Shown in pieces: positions 39,156 to 48,210 of a DNA stretch of 64,000 nt (positions within the stretch are counted from its first letter, which is position 1; each line of letters opens with the position of its first letter). The notes under the pieces were generated by a model. That model was not told the origin of the DNA and did no database searches. It saw nothing but the letters and a program-made list of their open reading frames with translations. The translations under genes and the position numbers were made by a program. Origin of the DNA: Pseudogemmobacter bohemicus (GTDB taxonomy: Bacteria > Pseudomonadota > Alphaproteobacteria > Rhodobacterales > Rhodobacteraceae); NCBI RefSeq assembly GCF_003290025.1, contig NZ_QNHG01000004.1, positions 294,058 to 358,057 of the forward strand. The letters run 5' to 3'.

Positions 39156-39251
39156 TGGCGGAGGGGAGTGGGAGTCGAACCCACCCGGGACAGTCTCGCT
39201 GCCCCAACCGGTTTTGAAGACCGACCGCCCCACCGGAGACGATTCCCTTCC
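39156..39251 (-). tRNA. selC: tRNA-Sec (anticodon UCA)
   Basis: A 96-nt tRNA read on the minus strand (5' end 39251, encoded CCA at 39158-39156). It has an 8-bp acceptor stem GGAAGGGA/TCCCCTCC with one A-C mismatch, a long 6-bp D-stem CGTCTC/GGGGCG with G-T pairs, anticodon loop CTTCAAA (anticodon UCA), a long variable arm (GGGGCAG/CTGTCCC around CGAGA) and T-arm GTGGG-TTCGACT-CCCAC. All are hallmarks of selenocysteine tRNA. It serves the UGA in fdoG but lies 5.3 kb from selB. Confidence 0.95.
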
Positions 39252-39569
39252 TTCGCAGCGAAAAACCTAAAGACGACGTGGCCCTGGCGCAAGCGCAGAC
39301 CAGACCAAGCCGGGCCGGGCCGGGCGCCTGCCGGGGGACATCCGGCCATCCACCGCCACAGGCAGCGCGCGTTAACACTTTTTTTCCAGAACGGGTGCAG
39401 ATTATCCGGATATGCGGCCCGATCCATGTCGTGATCCATGTCTTGCCGGCCTGAGCAGCAAGCAAGACCCTTCATGCGAGGGATGCAGCCAGCCATGGCG
39501 TCACGGGGGCCTCCGCGACGCAGGGGGTGGTTGGGGCGACACAAGTATTGAGTGAAGCAGGGGTTACTG
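39252..39569. other. spacer selC / diguanylate cyclase
   Basis: 318 bp. Apart from the selC promoter candidate there is a direct GGGCC/GGGCG-rich run (39311-39326) and an oligo-T tract (39379-39385). No gene is supported. Confidence 0.4.
39264..39292 (-). promoter_or_regulatory. likely selC promoter
   Basis: On the minus strand TTGCGC (39292-39287), 17-bp spacer, TAGGTT (39269-39264), about 13 bp before the tRNA 5' end at 39251. The hexamers are imperfect but spacing and position fit. Confidence 0.4.
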
Positions 39570-40991
39570 ATGAATGCAGATATGGAACTGCGGATAACGG
39601 CAGTGCCGCTTGCCTGGCGTGCGGCGGGCGTGCTTTTCGTCGTGATCTTCGCCGCGACCCTGTTCGGAATTTATAGCCGGCCGGTGGGTTTTCTGGCCAG
39701 TATCTGGCCGGCGAATGCGATCATGCTGGGGTTGATGCTGCGCAACCCGGCCATGGCGCAGGTGCCGGGCTGGCTGGCGGGGTTTGCCGGTTTCATGGTG
39801 GGCGATCTGCTGACCGGCTCGGGGCTTGAAAAGGCGCTGGTGCTGAACCTCGCCAATATCGTCAGCATCTCGACGGCCTATGCCATCCTGATCCGGCTGC
39901 CGCGCGAGATCTGTGAACTGCGCCAGCCGGTCTCGATGCTGTGGATCTTGCTGGCGGCGCTTGGGGGCGGGTTTGCCTCGGGTCTGATTGGCGGTTTGGC
40001 CAGCCCGCGCTACTGGGGCGGCGATGTGCTCAGCGGTATCGTCTACTGGACGGCCGGCGAATTCGTCACCTTCATCGCCTTTCTGCCGGTGATCCTGTCG
40101 GCCCCGCCCCTGGCCGAGATCAGGAAATACTGGTACCGGCTGGATCTGGTGAACCGCTCCGATCTGGTTCCCGCCATGATGGTACTGCTGTCCTTCATCG
40201 CCTCGCTGCTGATCGGCGGGCCCGGCGCGGTAGCCTTCCCGGTCCTGGCGCTTCTTTGGTGCGGCCTGACATGGTCGGTCTTTGCCACGGCGGTGCTGAC
40301 GCTTGTGTTTGGGGTCATGGCGCTTGGGGTGATTGCCAGCGGTATGGTTCCGCATCTGCATGGCGTACCCGACAAGGCCGCGCTGTCCTCGTTCCGTCTG
40401 GGGGCCTCGGCGATTGCGCTGGTGCCGATCACCCTCGCCATCGTGATGCACAGCCGTAACGAGTTGACCGACCGCCTGCGCTATTTGGCCAGCCATGACG
40501 CGCTGACCGGGGCGACCAACCGGGCCGCATTTCACGAACAGGCCTCAAAACGGCTTGCTGCCGCTGATCGCAGCACGGCGATGATGATGATCGACCTCGA
40601 CCATTTCAAATCGGTGAATGACACCTGGGGCCATGCCGCAGGGGACGAGGTTCTGCGCGAAACCGCGCGGCGCGTGGTCCGGATGCTGCGCCCGGGTGAT
40701 CTCTTCGCGCGGGTCGGCGGTGAGGAATTCGTGGTGATGATCAACGAAGTCACCCTTGAACAGGCTCAATCGGTAGCCCAGCGCCTTCTGACTGTCATCT
40801 CCGAGCAGCCGGTCAGGGTGGGGAATCCGCCAATCCTGATCGCGGTCACCACCAGTATCGGGCTGGCCGTTGCGAGGCCCGGCAGCGCGAGCTCTCCCGA
40901 TGCGCTGATGCAGCAGGCCGATCATGCGCTTTATCAGGCCAAGCATGACGGGCGGAACAGGGTGGTCACCGCCGGGCTGAATGGAAAGTAG
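39570..40991 (+). CDS. MASE1-type membrane diguanylate cyclase
   Basis: Makes cyclic di-GMP from GTP. It has 473 residues from ATG 39570 (AGGGG upstream; a GTG six codons earlier is possible). The N-terminal 300 residues form eight to nine membrane helices with the MASE1-like FLASIWPANAIMLGLML and YWTAGEFVTFIAFLPVIL. The GGDEF domain begins near LASHDALTGATNRAAFHEQ and has the active-site GGEEF in FARVGGEEFVVMI. RPGD lies five residues before it, a complete RXXD inhibitory site, so product feedback is expected. No EAL domain. Confidence 0.92.
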   Translation: MNADMELRITAVPLAWRAAGVLFVVIFAATLFGIYSRPVGFLASIWPANAIMLGLMLRNPAMAQVPGWLAGFAGFMVGDLLTGSGLEKALVLNLANIVSISTAYAILIRLPREICELRQPVSMLWILLAALGGGFASGLIGGLASPRYWGGDVLSGIVYWTAGEFVTFIAFLPVILSAPPLAEIRKYWYRLDLVNRSDLVPAMMVLLSFIASLLIGGPGAVAFPVLALLWCGLTWSVFATAVLTLVFGVMALGVIASGMVPHLHGVPDKAALSSFRLGASAIALVPITLAIVMHSRNELTDRLRYLASHDALTGATNRAAFHEQASKRLAAADRSTAMMMIDLDHFKSVNDTWGHAAGDEVLRETARRVVRMLRPGDLFARVGGEEFVVMINEVTLEQAQSVAQRLLTVISEQPVRVGNPPILIAVTTSIGLAVARPGSASSPDALMQQADHALYQAKHDGRNRVVTAGLNGK

Positions 40992-41255
40992 CCCATTATG
41001 GGGCGGAGCCGCGTATCTCGCCTCAGAACTTCCTTGTGTCCATGCCAGGCCAGCCACTATTCGGGGCAGATTTCTCACGCGGATCCCCGGAATGACCCGA
41101 TCATGTCACGAATCTGCCCGCTTCGCCGCGCAGATTGCCGTCAGAAAGGGCCTGACAGGGGCCCGGTTCTGACAGTTGCCAAAATCGGGTCAGCTGATCA
41201 ATGGACGAAAAATGACGAGACAAGGGCCCGACGCCCCACCAGGAGCAGTTCAGTT

Positions 41256-41873
41256 ATGATCGGAAAAATTTTCCTTAGCCTGGGCCTCACGGTCCTGCTC
41301 GCCGCCTGCGGCGGTGGCGGTGGCGGCTTTGAGACCAATTACAACCAGGTCGAGCAAAGCGTGGCCCGCAACTGGCGCGTTGCCAAAGTAGAGGTAGTGG
41401 TGCCGAATTCGCTGACCGTTTCGGAGAAGAACTCCTATATGCCGAATGCCGATATCGTCTGGCATGGTGATCCGACAGGCGATCGCCGGGCACAGGTGGC
41501 TGCGATCTTCCGCGATGCGATCGGGAAAGGCACTGCCGGCCTGCGCGGGAAACAGCCTGTAACCCTGCGCGTCGTGGTGACCCAGTTCCATGCGCTGACG
41601 CCGAAAGCGCGTGGTATGGGCGGCAATGTCGGGGTCCATGATATCCGCTTTGACGCCCGGATCTATGATGGCCGCAGCGGAGAACCGCTGACTGATAATT
41701 TCCCGATCAAGGCAGATATTGCAGCCCTGGTCGGCCAGAACGCAGCAGATGCCGATGCGCGCGGCTTCACACAGAAGGTCGAGATTTCCGAGCATCTGGA
41801 GACGGTGTTCCGCAACTGGCTCGGCGGCTATGGTGATGACCCGAGAAACAGCTTCAGCCGGCTTGGCCGCTGA
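41256..41873 (+). CDS. outer-membrane-type lipoprotein (DUF6778-like)
   Basis: 205 residues from ATG 41256 with AGGAG upstream. The N-terminus MIGKIFLSLGLTVLLAACGGGGGG is a lipoprotein signal with lipobox LAAC and a glycine run after the modified Cys. The mature part (about 180 residues) has VARNWRVAKVEVVVPNSLTVSEKNSYMPNADIVWHGDP, similar in feel to conserved Rhodobacteraceae lipoproteins, but the function is unknown. A strong terminator follows 18 bp after the stop. Confidence 0.78.
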   Translation: MIGKIFLSLGLTVLLAACGGGGGGFETNYNQVEQSVARNWRVAKVEVVVPNSLTVSEKNSYMPNADIVWHGDPTGDRRAQVAAIFRDAIGKGTAGLRGKQPVTLRVVVTQFHALTPKARGMGGNVGVHDIRFDARIYDGRSGEPLTDNFPIKADIAALVGQNAADADARGFTQKVEISEHLETVFRNWLGGYGDDPRNSFSRLGR

Positions 41874-41891
41874 CTAAGGTAGTATTAAGAC

Positions 41892-41928
41892 AAACGCCGC
41901 CTGTCCGCGCGACAGGCGGCGTTTTCAT
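41892..41928 (+). terminator. rho-independent terminator after the lipoprotein gene
   Basis: A perfect 14-bp stem (AAACGCCGCCTGTC / GACAGGCGGCGTTT) with loop CGCGC, followed by TCATTT. Confidence 0.9.
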
Positions 41929-42085
41929 TTGTAAGCACAGCCCCGGCGCCAGACAATTTGATAAAATTATTCCACCCTGCAGACAGAATCATTGAACCCA
42001 CATAAAGTCTGACTTAACGCTTGTGCAGTGGCGGATCACAACGCGCCGCCCCTCGGCCTGAACAGGCACTTTCGGGGAATTTCGG

Positions 42086-42766
42086 GTGTCTCAGCTCAGC
42101 GATACAATCACGGCGGAATCCTCTGATCAGCAGCGTCTGCTGGCCGAGCGGTTGCGCCGGTTGCGCAAGGCCAGCGGTCTGTCGCTGCGCCAGCTGGCCG
42201 ATGCGACCGGCACCTCGGCCAGTTTCCTCAGCCAGCTGGAGCGCGGCCTGACCGGCGCCAGCACCTCAACCCTGATCCGCATCGCCAATGCCTTTGGCTG
42301 CTCGATAGCCGAGCTTTTCGCCGGCACCGACAGCGCGCAGAACCCGGTATTGCGCCGCCGCGACAGGCCCACGCTGCCCGAGATGAGCGGTCATCGCAAA
42401 GCGCTCCTCTCCCGCCGACCCCTTACCCAGTTCGAGGCCTATATCTCGGAATTCGAGCCCGGCGGCTCGACAGGCGACGAGGCCTATAGCCATGGCGATT
42501 CGCATGAGATGATCCTGGTGCTGGCCGGCCAGGTGCAGATTGATCTCGGCCCGCTCAGCTATCAGCTCGATGAGGGCGACAGTATCGAATTCCAAAGTTC
42601 GGTCCCCCATCGGGTTGCCAATTCCGGCACGGGCCCGGCCTCGGTGCTGTTCGTGACTTCGCCGCCCACTTCGACCACCGGCTATCTCGACACATTCCGC
42701 GCTGGCCACAGCGAAAAATCCGGGGACGACCGGGCGCAAGCCATCGCCCGGGCAGAACGACAATAA
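42086..42766 (+). CDS. XRE-family regulator with C-terminal cupin
   Basis: 226 residues from GTG 42086. The N-terminal helix-turn-helix (about 19-74) reads LAERLRRLRKASGLSLRQLADATGTSASFLSQLERG. The C-terminal cupin (about 125-195) contains HGDSHEMILVLAGQVQIDLG and LDEGDSIEFQSSVPHRVAN. This is the PuuR-like architecture often placed beside polyamine and amino-acid catabolic genes. It lies 41 bp upstream of the transporter operon on the same strand and probably controls it in response to a small ligand bound by the cupin. Confidence 0.9.
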   Translation: MSQLSDTITAESSDQQRLLAERLRRLRKASGLSLRQLADATGTSASFLSQLERGLTGASTSTLIRIANAFGCSIAELFAGTDSAQNPVLRRRDRPTLPEMSGHRKALLSRRPLTQFEAYISEFEPGGSTGDEAYSHGDSHEMILVLAGQVQIDLGPLSYQLDEGDSIEFQSSVPHRVANSGTGPASVLFVTSPPTSTTGYLDTFRAGHSEKSGDDRAQAIARAERQ

Positions 42767-42807
42767 ATATAACACTTCCAACACCTTACCAACAGGGAGC
42801 AACTGCC

Positions 42808-43878
42808 ATGAAGCTGAAAACCCTTACCGGCCTCTCGCTGGCCCTCAGCCTCGGCCTCGCCGTCCAGGCCCAGGCCGAAGGCCCCGTCGCAGGCGAGACC
42901 GCTGAAGGCTCGCTTGCCGGCAAAACGCTGACTTTCGTGTCCTATGGTGGCATCTACCAGGACGGCCAGGTCGCCGCGCTTGAGGATTTCGTCGCGAAAT
43001 CCGGCGTCACGCTGCTCTCGGACGGCCCGACCGAGCTGGCGAAAATCCAGGCCCAGGTCGAATCCGGCAATGTGATGTGGGATGTCGTCGATACCGGCGA
43101 TTACATGCCCTATGTCCATTGCGGCACCCTGTTCCAGAAGCTGGATTTCTCAAAGCTCGACATTTCGAAAGTGCCCGAAGGTCAGGTCGGAGAATGCTCG
43201 GTCCCTGCGATGAACTACGCGGTCATGTTCCTCTACAATAAAGAAAAATGGCCGGAAAACGGCCCGACCTCCTGGGCGGATTTCTTTGATACCGAGAAAT
43301 TCCCCGGCACCCGCGGCATCCCCGGCTATGCCGAGGCCGAGGGCTATATGATCGAGCTCGCGCTCCTGAATGATGGTGTGGCGAAGGCCGATCTCTTCCC
43401 CGCCGATATCGACCGTGGCCTGAACAAATGGCGCTCGATGCGCGATGATCTGGTGCTGTGGACCACCGGCGCCGAAAGCCAGCAGATGATGGAATCGGGC
43501 GAGGTTGACATGGTCATGGTCTGGTCCGGCCGGGGCAAGGGCGCGCTTGAAAATGGCGCCAATTACCAGCCTGTCTGGCAGGATTGGGTTGTCGTCAAGG
43601 ATCAGATGACGATCCCGACCGGCGTGAAGGATGTCGATGCGGCCCATGCGCTGATCAATGCCTATCTGGGCGCCGCCGCGCAGACCAAAATGGCCGAGGA
43701 CACCTCTTACTCGCCGATCAATATCGACGCGAAACCGCAGGTGGATGAGCTGACGGCCTCGTTTATGACCAACACCCCCGAAAAACAGGCGATGGCCTAT
43801 AACCAGAATGTGCAATACTGGGTCGATAATTACGACGTGCTCAGCGAGAAATGGGCTGAGTTCATCGCGGGGAACTGA
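42808..43878 (+). CDS. polyamine-type ABC transporter substrate-binding protein
   Basis: A 356-residue periplasmic protein of the PotD/PotF class with a Sec signal (LTGLSLALSLGLAVQAQA, cleavage near residue 24). Family patterns: LTFVSYGGIYQDGQVAALEDF, VESGNVMWDVVDTGDYMPYVHCG, KWPENGPTSWADFFDTEKFPGTRG and LPVE-like spacing near IPTGVKDVDAAHALINAYL. It is followed by two permeases and an ATPase. The ligand is likely a polyamine or related amine, but PotD-like proteins vary, so the exact substrate is not shown. Confidence 0.88.
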   Translation: MKLKTLTGLSLALSLGLAVQAQAEGPVAGETAEGSLAGKTLTFVSYGGIYQDGQVAALEDFVAKSGVTLLSDGPTELAKIQAQVESGNVMWDVVDTGDYMPYVHCGTLFQKLDFSKLDISKVPEGQVGECSVPAMNYAVMFLYNKEKWPENGPTSWADFFDTEKFPGTRGIPGYAEAEGYMIELALLNDGVAKADLFPADIDRGLNKWRSMRDDLVLWTTGAESQQMMESGEVDMVMVWSGRGKGALENGANYQPVWQDWVVVKDQMTIPTGVKDVDAAHALINAYLGAAAQTKMAEDTSYSPINIDAKPQVDELTASFMTNTPEKQAMAYNQNVQYWVDNYDVLSEKWAEFIAGN

Positions 43879-43918
43879 CCCTTTCCGACAGCCGCGCGCC
43901 TGAGCCTGCGCGGCAAGA

Positions 43919-43948
43919 CTGCGGCGACCTCTGCCAGGGTCGCCGCAG
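43919..43948 (+). other. strong intergenic hairpin between binding protein and permease
   Basis: A perfect 11-bp stem (CTGCGGCGACC / GGTCGCCGCAG) with an 8-nt loop and no T-run. Such hairpins after a binding-protein gene usually protect the 3' end of its mRNA and let it be expressed above the permeases. Confidence 0.7.
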
Positions 43949-44023
43949 CACCAAATCACAAAAGCCCTGCGCGCGCGATCCGGAGAGGTCGCCCCCTGAG
44001 CCCTCAGGATCACCGGAGGATCC

Positions 44024-44884
44024 ATGTCAGAGCCAGAATCCAGTTCCAGTTTCAGCCGGTTCCTCTCCGGCCCCGCGTTGCTGACCCTGCCGGCGCTGGC
44101 GATCCTGATCCTTGTGATGGCGGTGCCGCTGGGCACCGTGATCAGCCGCAGCTTTACCGAGGGCGAGACGGTCCTCGAGAATTACATCTGGTTTTTCAAC
44201 ACGCCGGTGAACATCACCGTGCTGATCCGCACCTTCCGCATCGCCGCCGTGGTGACGCTGGTTTGCGTGATCGTGGCCTATCCTTACGCCTATGCGATGT
44301 CGGTCGTGGGGCCGCGCCTGCGGCTGATCCTGATCATGTGCGTGCTGGTGCCCTTCTGGGTTTCGGGCGTCGTCCGCACGCTGGCCTGGGTGATCCTGCT
44401 GCAAGACAGCGGTGTGATCAACAAAACGCTGCTGGCGCTTGGGTTTGACAAGGTCAAGCTGATCCGCACCCAGCTGGGTGTGACCATCGGCATGACGCAG
44501 ATCCTCTTGCCCTTTATGATCATGCCGCTTTATGCCGTGATGCGCGGCATCGACCTGCGGCTGATCCAGGCGGCGAAGAGCCTCGGCGCCCATCCGGTGA
44601 AAACCTTCTTCCAGGTCTATCTGCCGCTTTCCCTGCCCGGCGTCTTCGCCGGCGCCACCATCGTCTTTATTCTGGCGCTTGGCTTTTACATCACGCCGCT
44701 GCTTCTGGGCGGCCAGCAATCCTCGATGCTGTCCACGCTGGTGCAGCAACAGGTGCTGTCGCTGCTGAACTGGGGCCGGGGCGGCGCGATGGGGGTTGTG
44801 CTGCTGGTCGCGACCTTCGGCTTCCTGGCGCTGGCCGCGCCCTTCATGCGCCAGAAATACAAGATGAGCGGAGGAGCGAGGTGA
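44024..44884 (+). CDS. ABC transporter permease (PotB type)
   Basis: A 286-residue membrane protein with six helices and the binding-protein-dependent permease EAA-like loop QAAKSLGAHPVKTFFQVYLPLSLPG (about 187-211). The N-terminal helix is LTLPALAILILVMAVPLGTVIS. It forms the channel with the next gene, which it overlaps by four bases. Confidence 0.92.
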   Translation: MSEPESSSSFSRFLSGPALLTLPALAILILVMAVPLGTVISRSFTEGETVLENYIWFFNTPVNITVLIRTFRIAAVVTLVCVIVAYPYAYAMSVVGPRLRLILIMCVLVPFWVSGVVRTLAWVILLQDSGVINKTLLALGFDKVKLIRTQLGVTIGMTQILLPFMIMPLYAVMRGIDLRLIQAAKSLGAHPVKTFFQVYLPLSLPGVFAGATIVFILALGFYITPLLLGGQQSSMLSTLVQQQVLSLLNWGRGGAMGVVLLVATFGFLALAAPFMRQKYKMSGGAR

Positions 44885-45675
44885 AACACTTCAATCCTGG
44901 CAAGCTGCTCCTGGGCTTGAGCGTCGCGCTGATCGCGCTCTGGCTGCTCGCGCCGACCATCGTTGTCGTACCCATGTCTTTTGCCGAGAAGAAATCTCTG
45001 GCCTTCCCGCCATCGGGCTTCTCTTTGAAATGGTACGAGAATTTCTTCACCAATCCGCAATGGTTCAACAGTTTCATCACCTCGCTGAAGGTCGCGTTGA
45101 TGGTTGCCGTGGTCGCCACCGTGATCGGCACCATGGCCGCTATCGGGATCGAGCGGATGAAATCCAGGGCCGGCGGCCTGATCCGCATGCTGCTGATCAC
45201 GCCGATGGTGGTGCCGGGGGTCGTGCTGGCGGTGGGCGTTTACGCGGTCTATCTGACCACCGGCCTTGTCGGCACCTGGACCGGCTATGTGCTGGCGCAT
45301 ACGCTGCTCGCGATCCCCTTCGTGGTGATCGCGGTCGGGGCGAACCTTGCGGTTTTCGACCAGCGGCTGGAAACGGCGGCGGCAAGCCTTGGCGCCAACC
45401 GGCTGACCACCTTCTTCACCGTCACCCTGCCCCTGATCCTGCCCGGCATCCTGTCCGGCGCGCTTTTCGCCTTTGTCACCTCGTTTGACGAGGTGATCGT
45501 GTCCCTCTTCATCACCAGCCCGCAGCTCAAGACCCTGCCGGTGCAGATCTTCTCCTCGATGACCCGCGACGCCGATCCGACCGTCGCCGCCGTCGGCTCG
45601 CTGATCTTCCTGACCACCACGCTCATCATCGGACTGGGCCTTATCTTCGGAACCCGCAAGGGGCGTAAAACATGA
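44881..45675 (+). CDS. ABC transporter permease (PotC type)
   Basis: A 264-residue membrane protein starting with GTG, six helices. Its EAA loop is ETAAASLGANRLTTFFTVTLPLILPG (about 161-186). The PotC-like end LFAFVTSFDEVIVSLFI is present. It overlaps both the PotB-like permease and the ATPase by four bases each. Confidence 0.92.
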   Translation: MKHFNPGKLLLGLSVALIALWLLAPTIVVVPMSFAEKKSLAFPPSGFSLKWYENFFTNPQWFNSFITSLKVALMVAVVATVIGTMAAIGIERMKSRAGGLIRMLLITPMVVPGVVLAVGVYAVYLTTGLVGTWTGYVLAHTLLAIPFVVIAVGANLAVFDQRLETAAASLGANRLTTFFTVTLPLILPGILSGALFAFVTSFDEVIVSLFITSPQLKTLPVQIFSSMTRDADPTVAAVGSLIFLTTTLIIGLGLIFGTRKGRKT

Positions 45676-46778
45676 CCAATGAACGCAAAGGCGCGGCCAT
45701 CGACATCGAGGCCTGCTCGAAATTCTACGGTAATTTCACCGCGCTGGATGATGTGTCGCTCAGGGTCGAGCCGGGCGAGTTCATGTCCTTCCTCGGACCA
45801 TCGGGATCGGGCAAGACCACCACGCTGAACCTGATCGCGGGCTTCACCGATCTGTCGAAAGGCGAGATCCGGCTGGGCGAGCGCCCGATCAGCAATGTCC
45901 CGGCGCATAAGCGCAATATCGGCGTGGTGTTCCAGCATTACGCGCTGTTCCCGCATATGACCGTGGCGAAGAACGTGGCCTATCCGCTGCGGCAGCGCGG
46001 GGTCGCGAAGGCCGAGCGTGACCGCCTTGTCGAAGGTGCGCTGGCCAAGGTGCATCTGGAGAAATTCGCCCATCGCTACCCGTCCGAGCTGTCGGGCGGC
46101 CAGCAGCAGCGCGTGGCGCTGGCCCGCGCGATGGTGTTCGACCCTTCGGTTCTGCTGATGGACGAACCCCTTGGCGCGCTTGACAAAAAGCTGCGCGAGG
46201 TTCTCCAGCTGGAAATCCGCCGCATCCATCGTGAGCTCGGGTCCACTTTCGTCTATGTCACCCATGACCAGGAAGAGGCGCTGGTGCTGTCGGACCGCAT
46301 CGCCGTCTTCAACAAGGGCCGGATCGAGCAGGTCGGCACCGGGCATCAGCTTTATTCGAACCCGGCGACACTCTTCGTTGGCCAGTTCATCGGCGAAAGT
46401 TCGATCCTGCGCGGCAGCCACCGGGTGAATGGCGATCAGACCGCGCTGGATATCGGCGGCGTCATCGTCTCGGCGCCGGGCACCCCGAAAACGGGCGGCG
46501 CCCAGGTGATCCTCCTGCGCCCCGAGGATGTCACCGTCCAGGCCCCCGGCACCGGCCCGCGCGACGGGCGAAGCAATGTGATCCAGGGCAAAGTGCGCGA
46601 GGCGATCTATCTCGGCTCGGCGATGAAATATGAGGTGATCCTTGCCGACGGCACGCCCATCGTGGCGCGCACCGCCACGCAAGGCGAGGCATTCGGGATC
46701 GGCGCCAGCATTGAGCTGGCCTGGAACCCGCTCGATGGCAGGCTCCTGACCGATGACGGCTCGGTAGGCGGGCATTAA
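45672..46778 (+). CDS. ABC transporter ATP-binding protein (PotA type)
   Basis: A 368-residue ATPase with Walker A GPSGSGKTT, Q-loop VFQHYALFPHMTV, signature LSGGQQQRVALARA, Walker B VLLMDEPLGALD and the switch His in YVTHDQEEAL. The C-terminal 100 residues form a TOBE-like domain (GAQVILLRPEDV, AIYLGSAMKYEVILADG). It completes the polyamine-type importer. Confidence 0.95.
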   Translation: MTNERKGAAIDIEACSKFYGNFTALDDVSLRVEPGEFMSFLGPSGSGKTTTLNLIAGFTDLSKGEIRLGERPISNVPAHKRNIGVVFQHYALFPHMTVAKNVAYPLRQRGVAKAERDRLVEGALAKVHLEKFAHRYPSELSGGQQQRVALARAMVFDPSVLLMDEPLGALDKKLREVLQLEIRRIHRELGSTFVYVTHDQEEALVLSDRIAVFNKGRIEQVGTGHQLYSNPATLFVGQFIGESSILRGSHRVNGDQTALDIGGVIVSAPGTPKTGGAQVILLRPEDVTVQAPGTGPRDGRSNVIQGKVREAIYLGSAMKYEVILADGTPIVARTATQGEAFGIGASIELAWNPLDGRLLTDDGSVGGH

Positions 46779-46798
46779 GTCGGGGGCACTAACAGGTG

Positions 46799-48193
46799 AT
46801 GAACATGCAAGCGAAAAAAAACGGCGGCGTCTCGTTCTGGTATGAGAATATCGGCGGCACGCCCGGCTACCGCGCAGCCCTGCCGGGCGATATCGAGGTC
46901 GATATCTGCATCGTGGGCGCCGGCTATACCGGGCTCTGGACGGCCTGGTATCTGACCGAGATCGAGCCTGGCCTGAAGATCGCTGTGGTGGAAAAGGAAT
47001 TCGCGGGCTTTGGCGCCTCGGGCCGCAATGGCGGCTGGTGCTCGGGGGAATTTTCCTGGAGCCGCAACAAATACCTCTCCACCGGCACCCGCGAGGGCGT
47101 GATCGAATTCGAGCGCCAGCTGCGCGGCACCGTCGCCGAGGTCAAGCGGGTGACTGAAAAGGAAGGCATTGATTGCGACTTCCTGATGACCGATTGCCTG
47201 ACCTTCGCCCAGACCCCGGCGCAATGGGAACGCCTGCAGGAAGATCACGCAACGGCGATGTCGTGGCAGGTGCCTGCGACGCGGCTGGAGCTGATCGACG
47301 GCGCCGAGGCCGCCTCGCGCATCCGGGTGCCGAATGCGAAAGGCGCGCTGGTGCGCCATAACGTGGCCCGGGTGCAGCCGGCGAAACTGGTGCGGGGCCT
47401 TGCCGAAGCGGTCGAGCGGCGCGGCGTCAGGATCTATGAACAAACTGCTGTCATCAGCATCGAAAAGGGCCGCGTGATCACCAGCCGCGGTACGGTGAAG
47501 GCCAAACGTGTGGTGCGCGCGACCGAAGGCTTCACCCATGGCATCAAGGGCCAGGAACGCGAATGGCTGCCGCTGAATTCGGCGCAGATCGTGACCGAGC
47601 CGCTGCCCGATGCCCTTTGGGACGAGATCGGCTGGGATCAGTTCCAGCTGCTGGCGGATGCCAGCCACGCCTATTGCTACTCGCAGCGCACCGCCGATAA
47701 TCGCATCGTCATGGGCGGGCGCGGTGTGCCGTATCGGTTTGGCTCAAAGACCGATGTGAACGGCCAGACCCAGCCCGCAACGGTCGAGGCGCTGATCGAG
47801 ATCCTTTACCGCATGCTGCCGCAGACCAGAGGCCTGTCGATCGATCACGCCTGGTGCGGTGTGCTGGGCGTGCCGCGCGACTGGTGCACCACCGCCGGCA
47901 TGGACCCGAATACCGGCATGGCCTGGGCCGGTGGCTATGTGGGCCTCGGCGTTTCGACCTCGAACTTCTCGGGCCAGACGCTGGCCGACCTGGTGCTTGA
48001 CCGCAAGACCGAGCGCACCACCCTCCCCTGGGTCAACCGCCGCCCGAAGAAATGGGAGATCGAACCCTTCCGCTGGCTCGGAGTCCACGGGATGTACTGG
48101 CTTTATCATCTCGCCGACCGCCAGGAGGCCCGCTCGGGCGGCACCAAAAGCTCGCCGCTTGCCAAATTCGCCAATAAACTGACCGGCCGTTAA
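46799..48193 (+). CDS. FAD-dependent amine oxidoreductase (DAO family, PuuB-like)
   Basis: A 464-residue flavoprotein. The N-terminal dinucleotide-binding motif IVGAGYTGLWTAWYL, the GFGASGRNGGWCSG block and the C-terminal MDPNTGMAWAGGYVGLGVSTSNFSGQTLADLVL are typical of the DAO/gamma-glutamylputrescine oxidase type. The start is ATG 46799 (GTG 46796 and ATG 46805 are alternatives). With the upstream importer and the downstream cupin, it probably oxidises the imported amine or its conjugate. No glutamylputrescine synthetase is seen here. Confidence 0.87.
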   Translation: MNMQAKKNGGVSFWYENIGGTPGYRAALPGDIEVDICIVGAGYTGLWTAWYLTEIEPGLKIAVVEKEFAGFGASGRNGGWCSGEFSWSRNKYLSTGTREGVIEFERQLRGTVAEVKRVTEKEGIDCDFLMTDCLTFAQTPAQWERLQEDHATAMSWQVPATRLELIDGAEAASRIRVPNAKGALVRHNVARVQPAKLVRGLAEAVERRGVRIYEQTAVISIEKGRVITSRGTVKAKRVVRATEGFTHGIKGQEREWLPLNSAQIVTEPLPDALWDEIGWDQFQLLADASHAYCYSQRTADNRIVMGGRGVPYRFGSKTDVNGQTQPATVEALIEILYRMLPQTRGLSIDHAWCGVLGVPRDWCTTAGMDPNTGMAWAGGYVGLGVSTSNFSGQTLADLVLDRKTERTTLPWVNRRPKKWEIEPFRWLGVHGMYWLYHLADRQEARSGGTKSSPLAKFANKLTGR

Positions 48194-48210
48194 GGCCGCA
48201 GGAGACAGCC

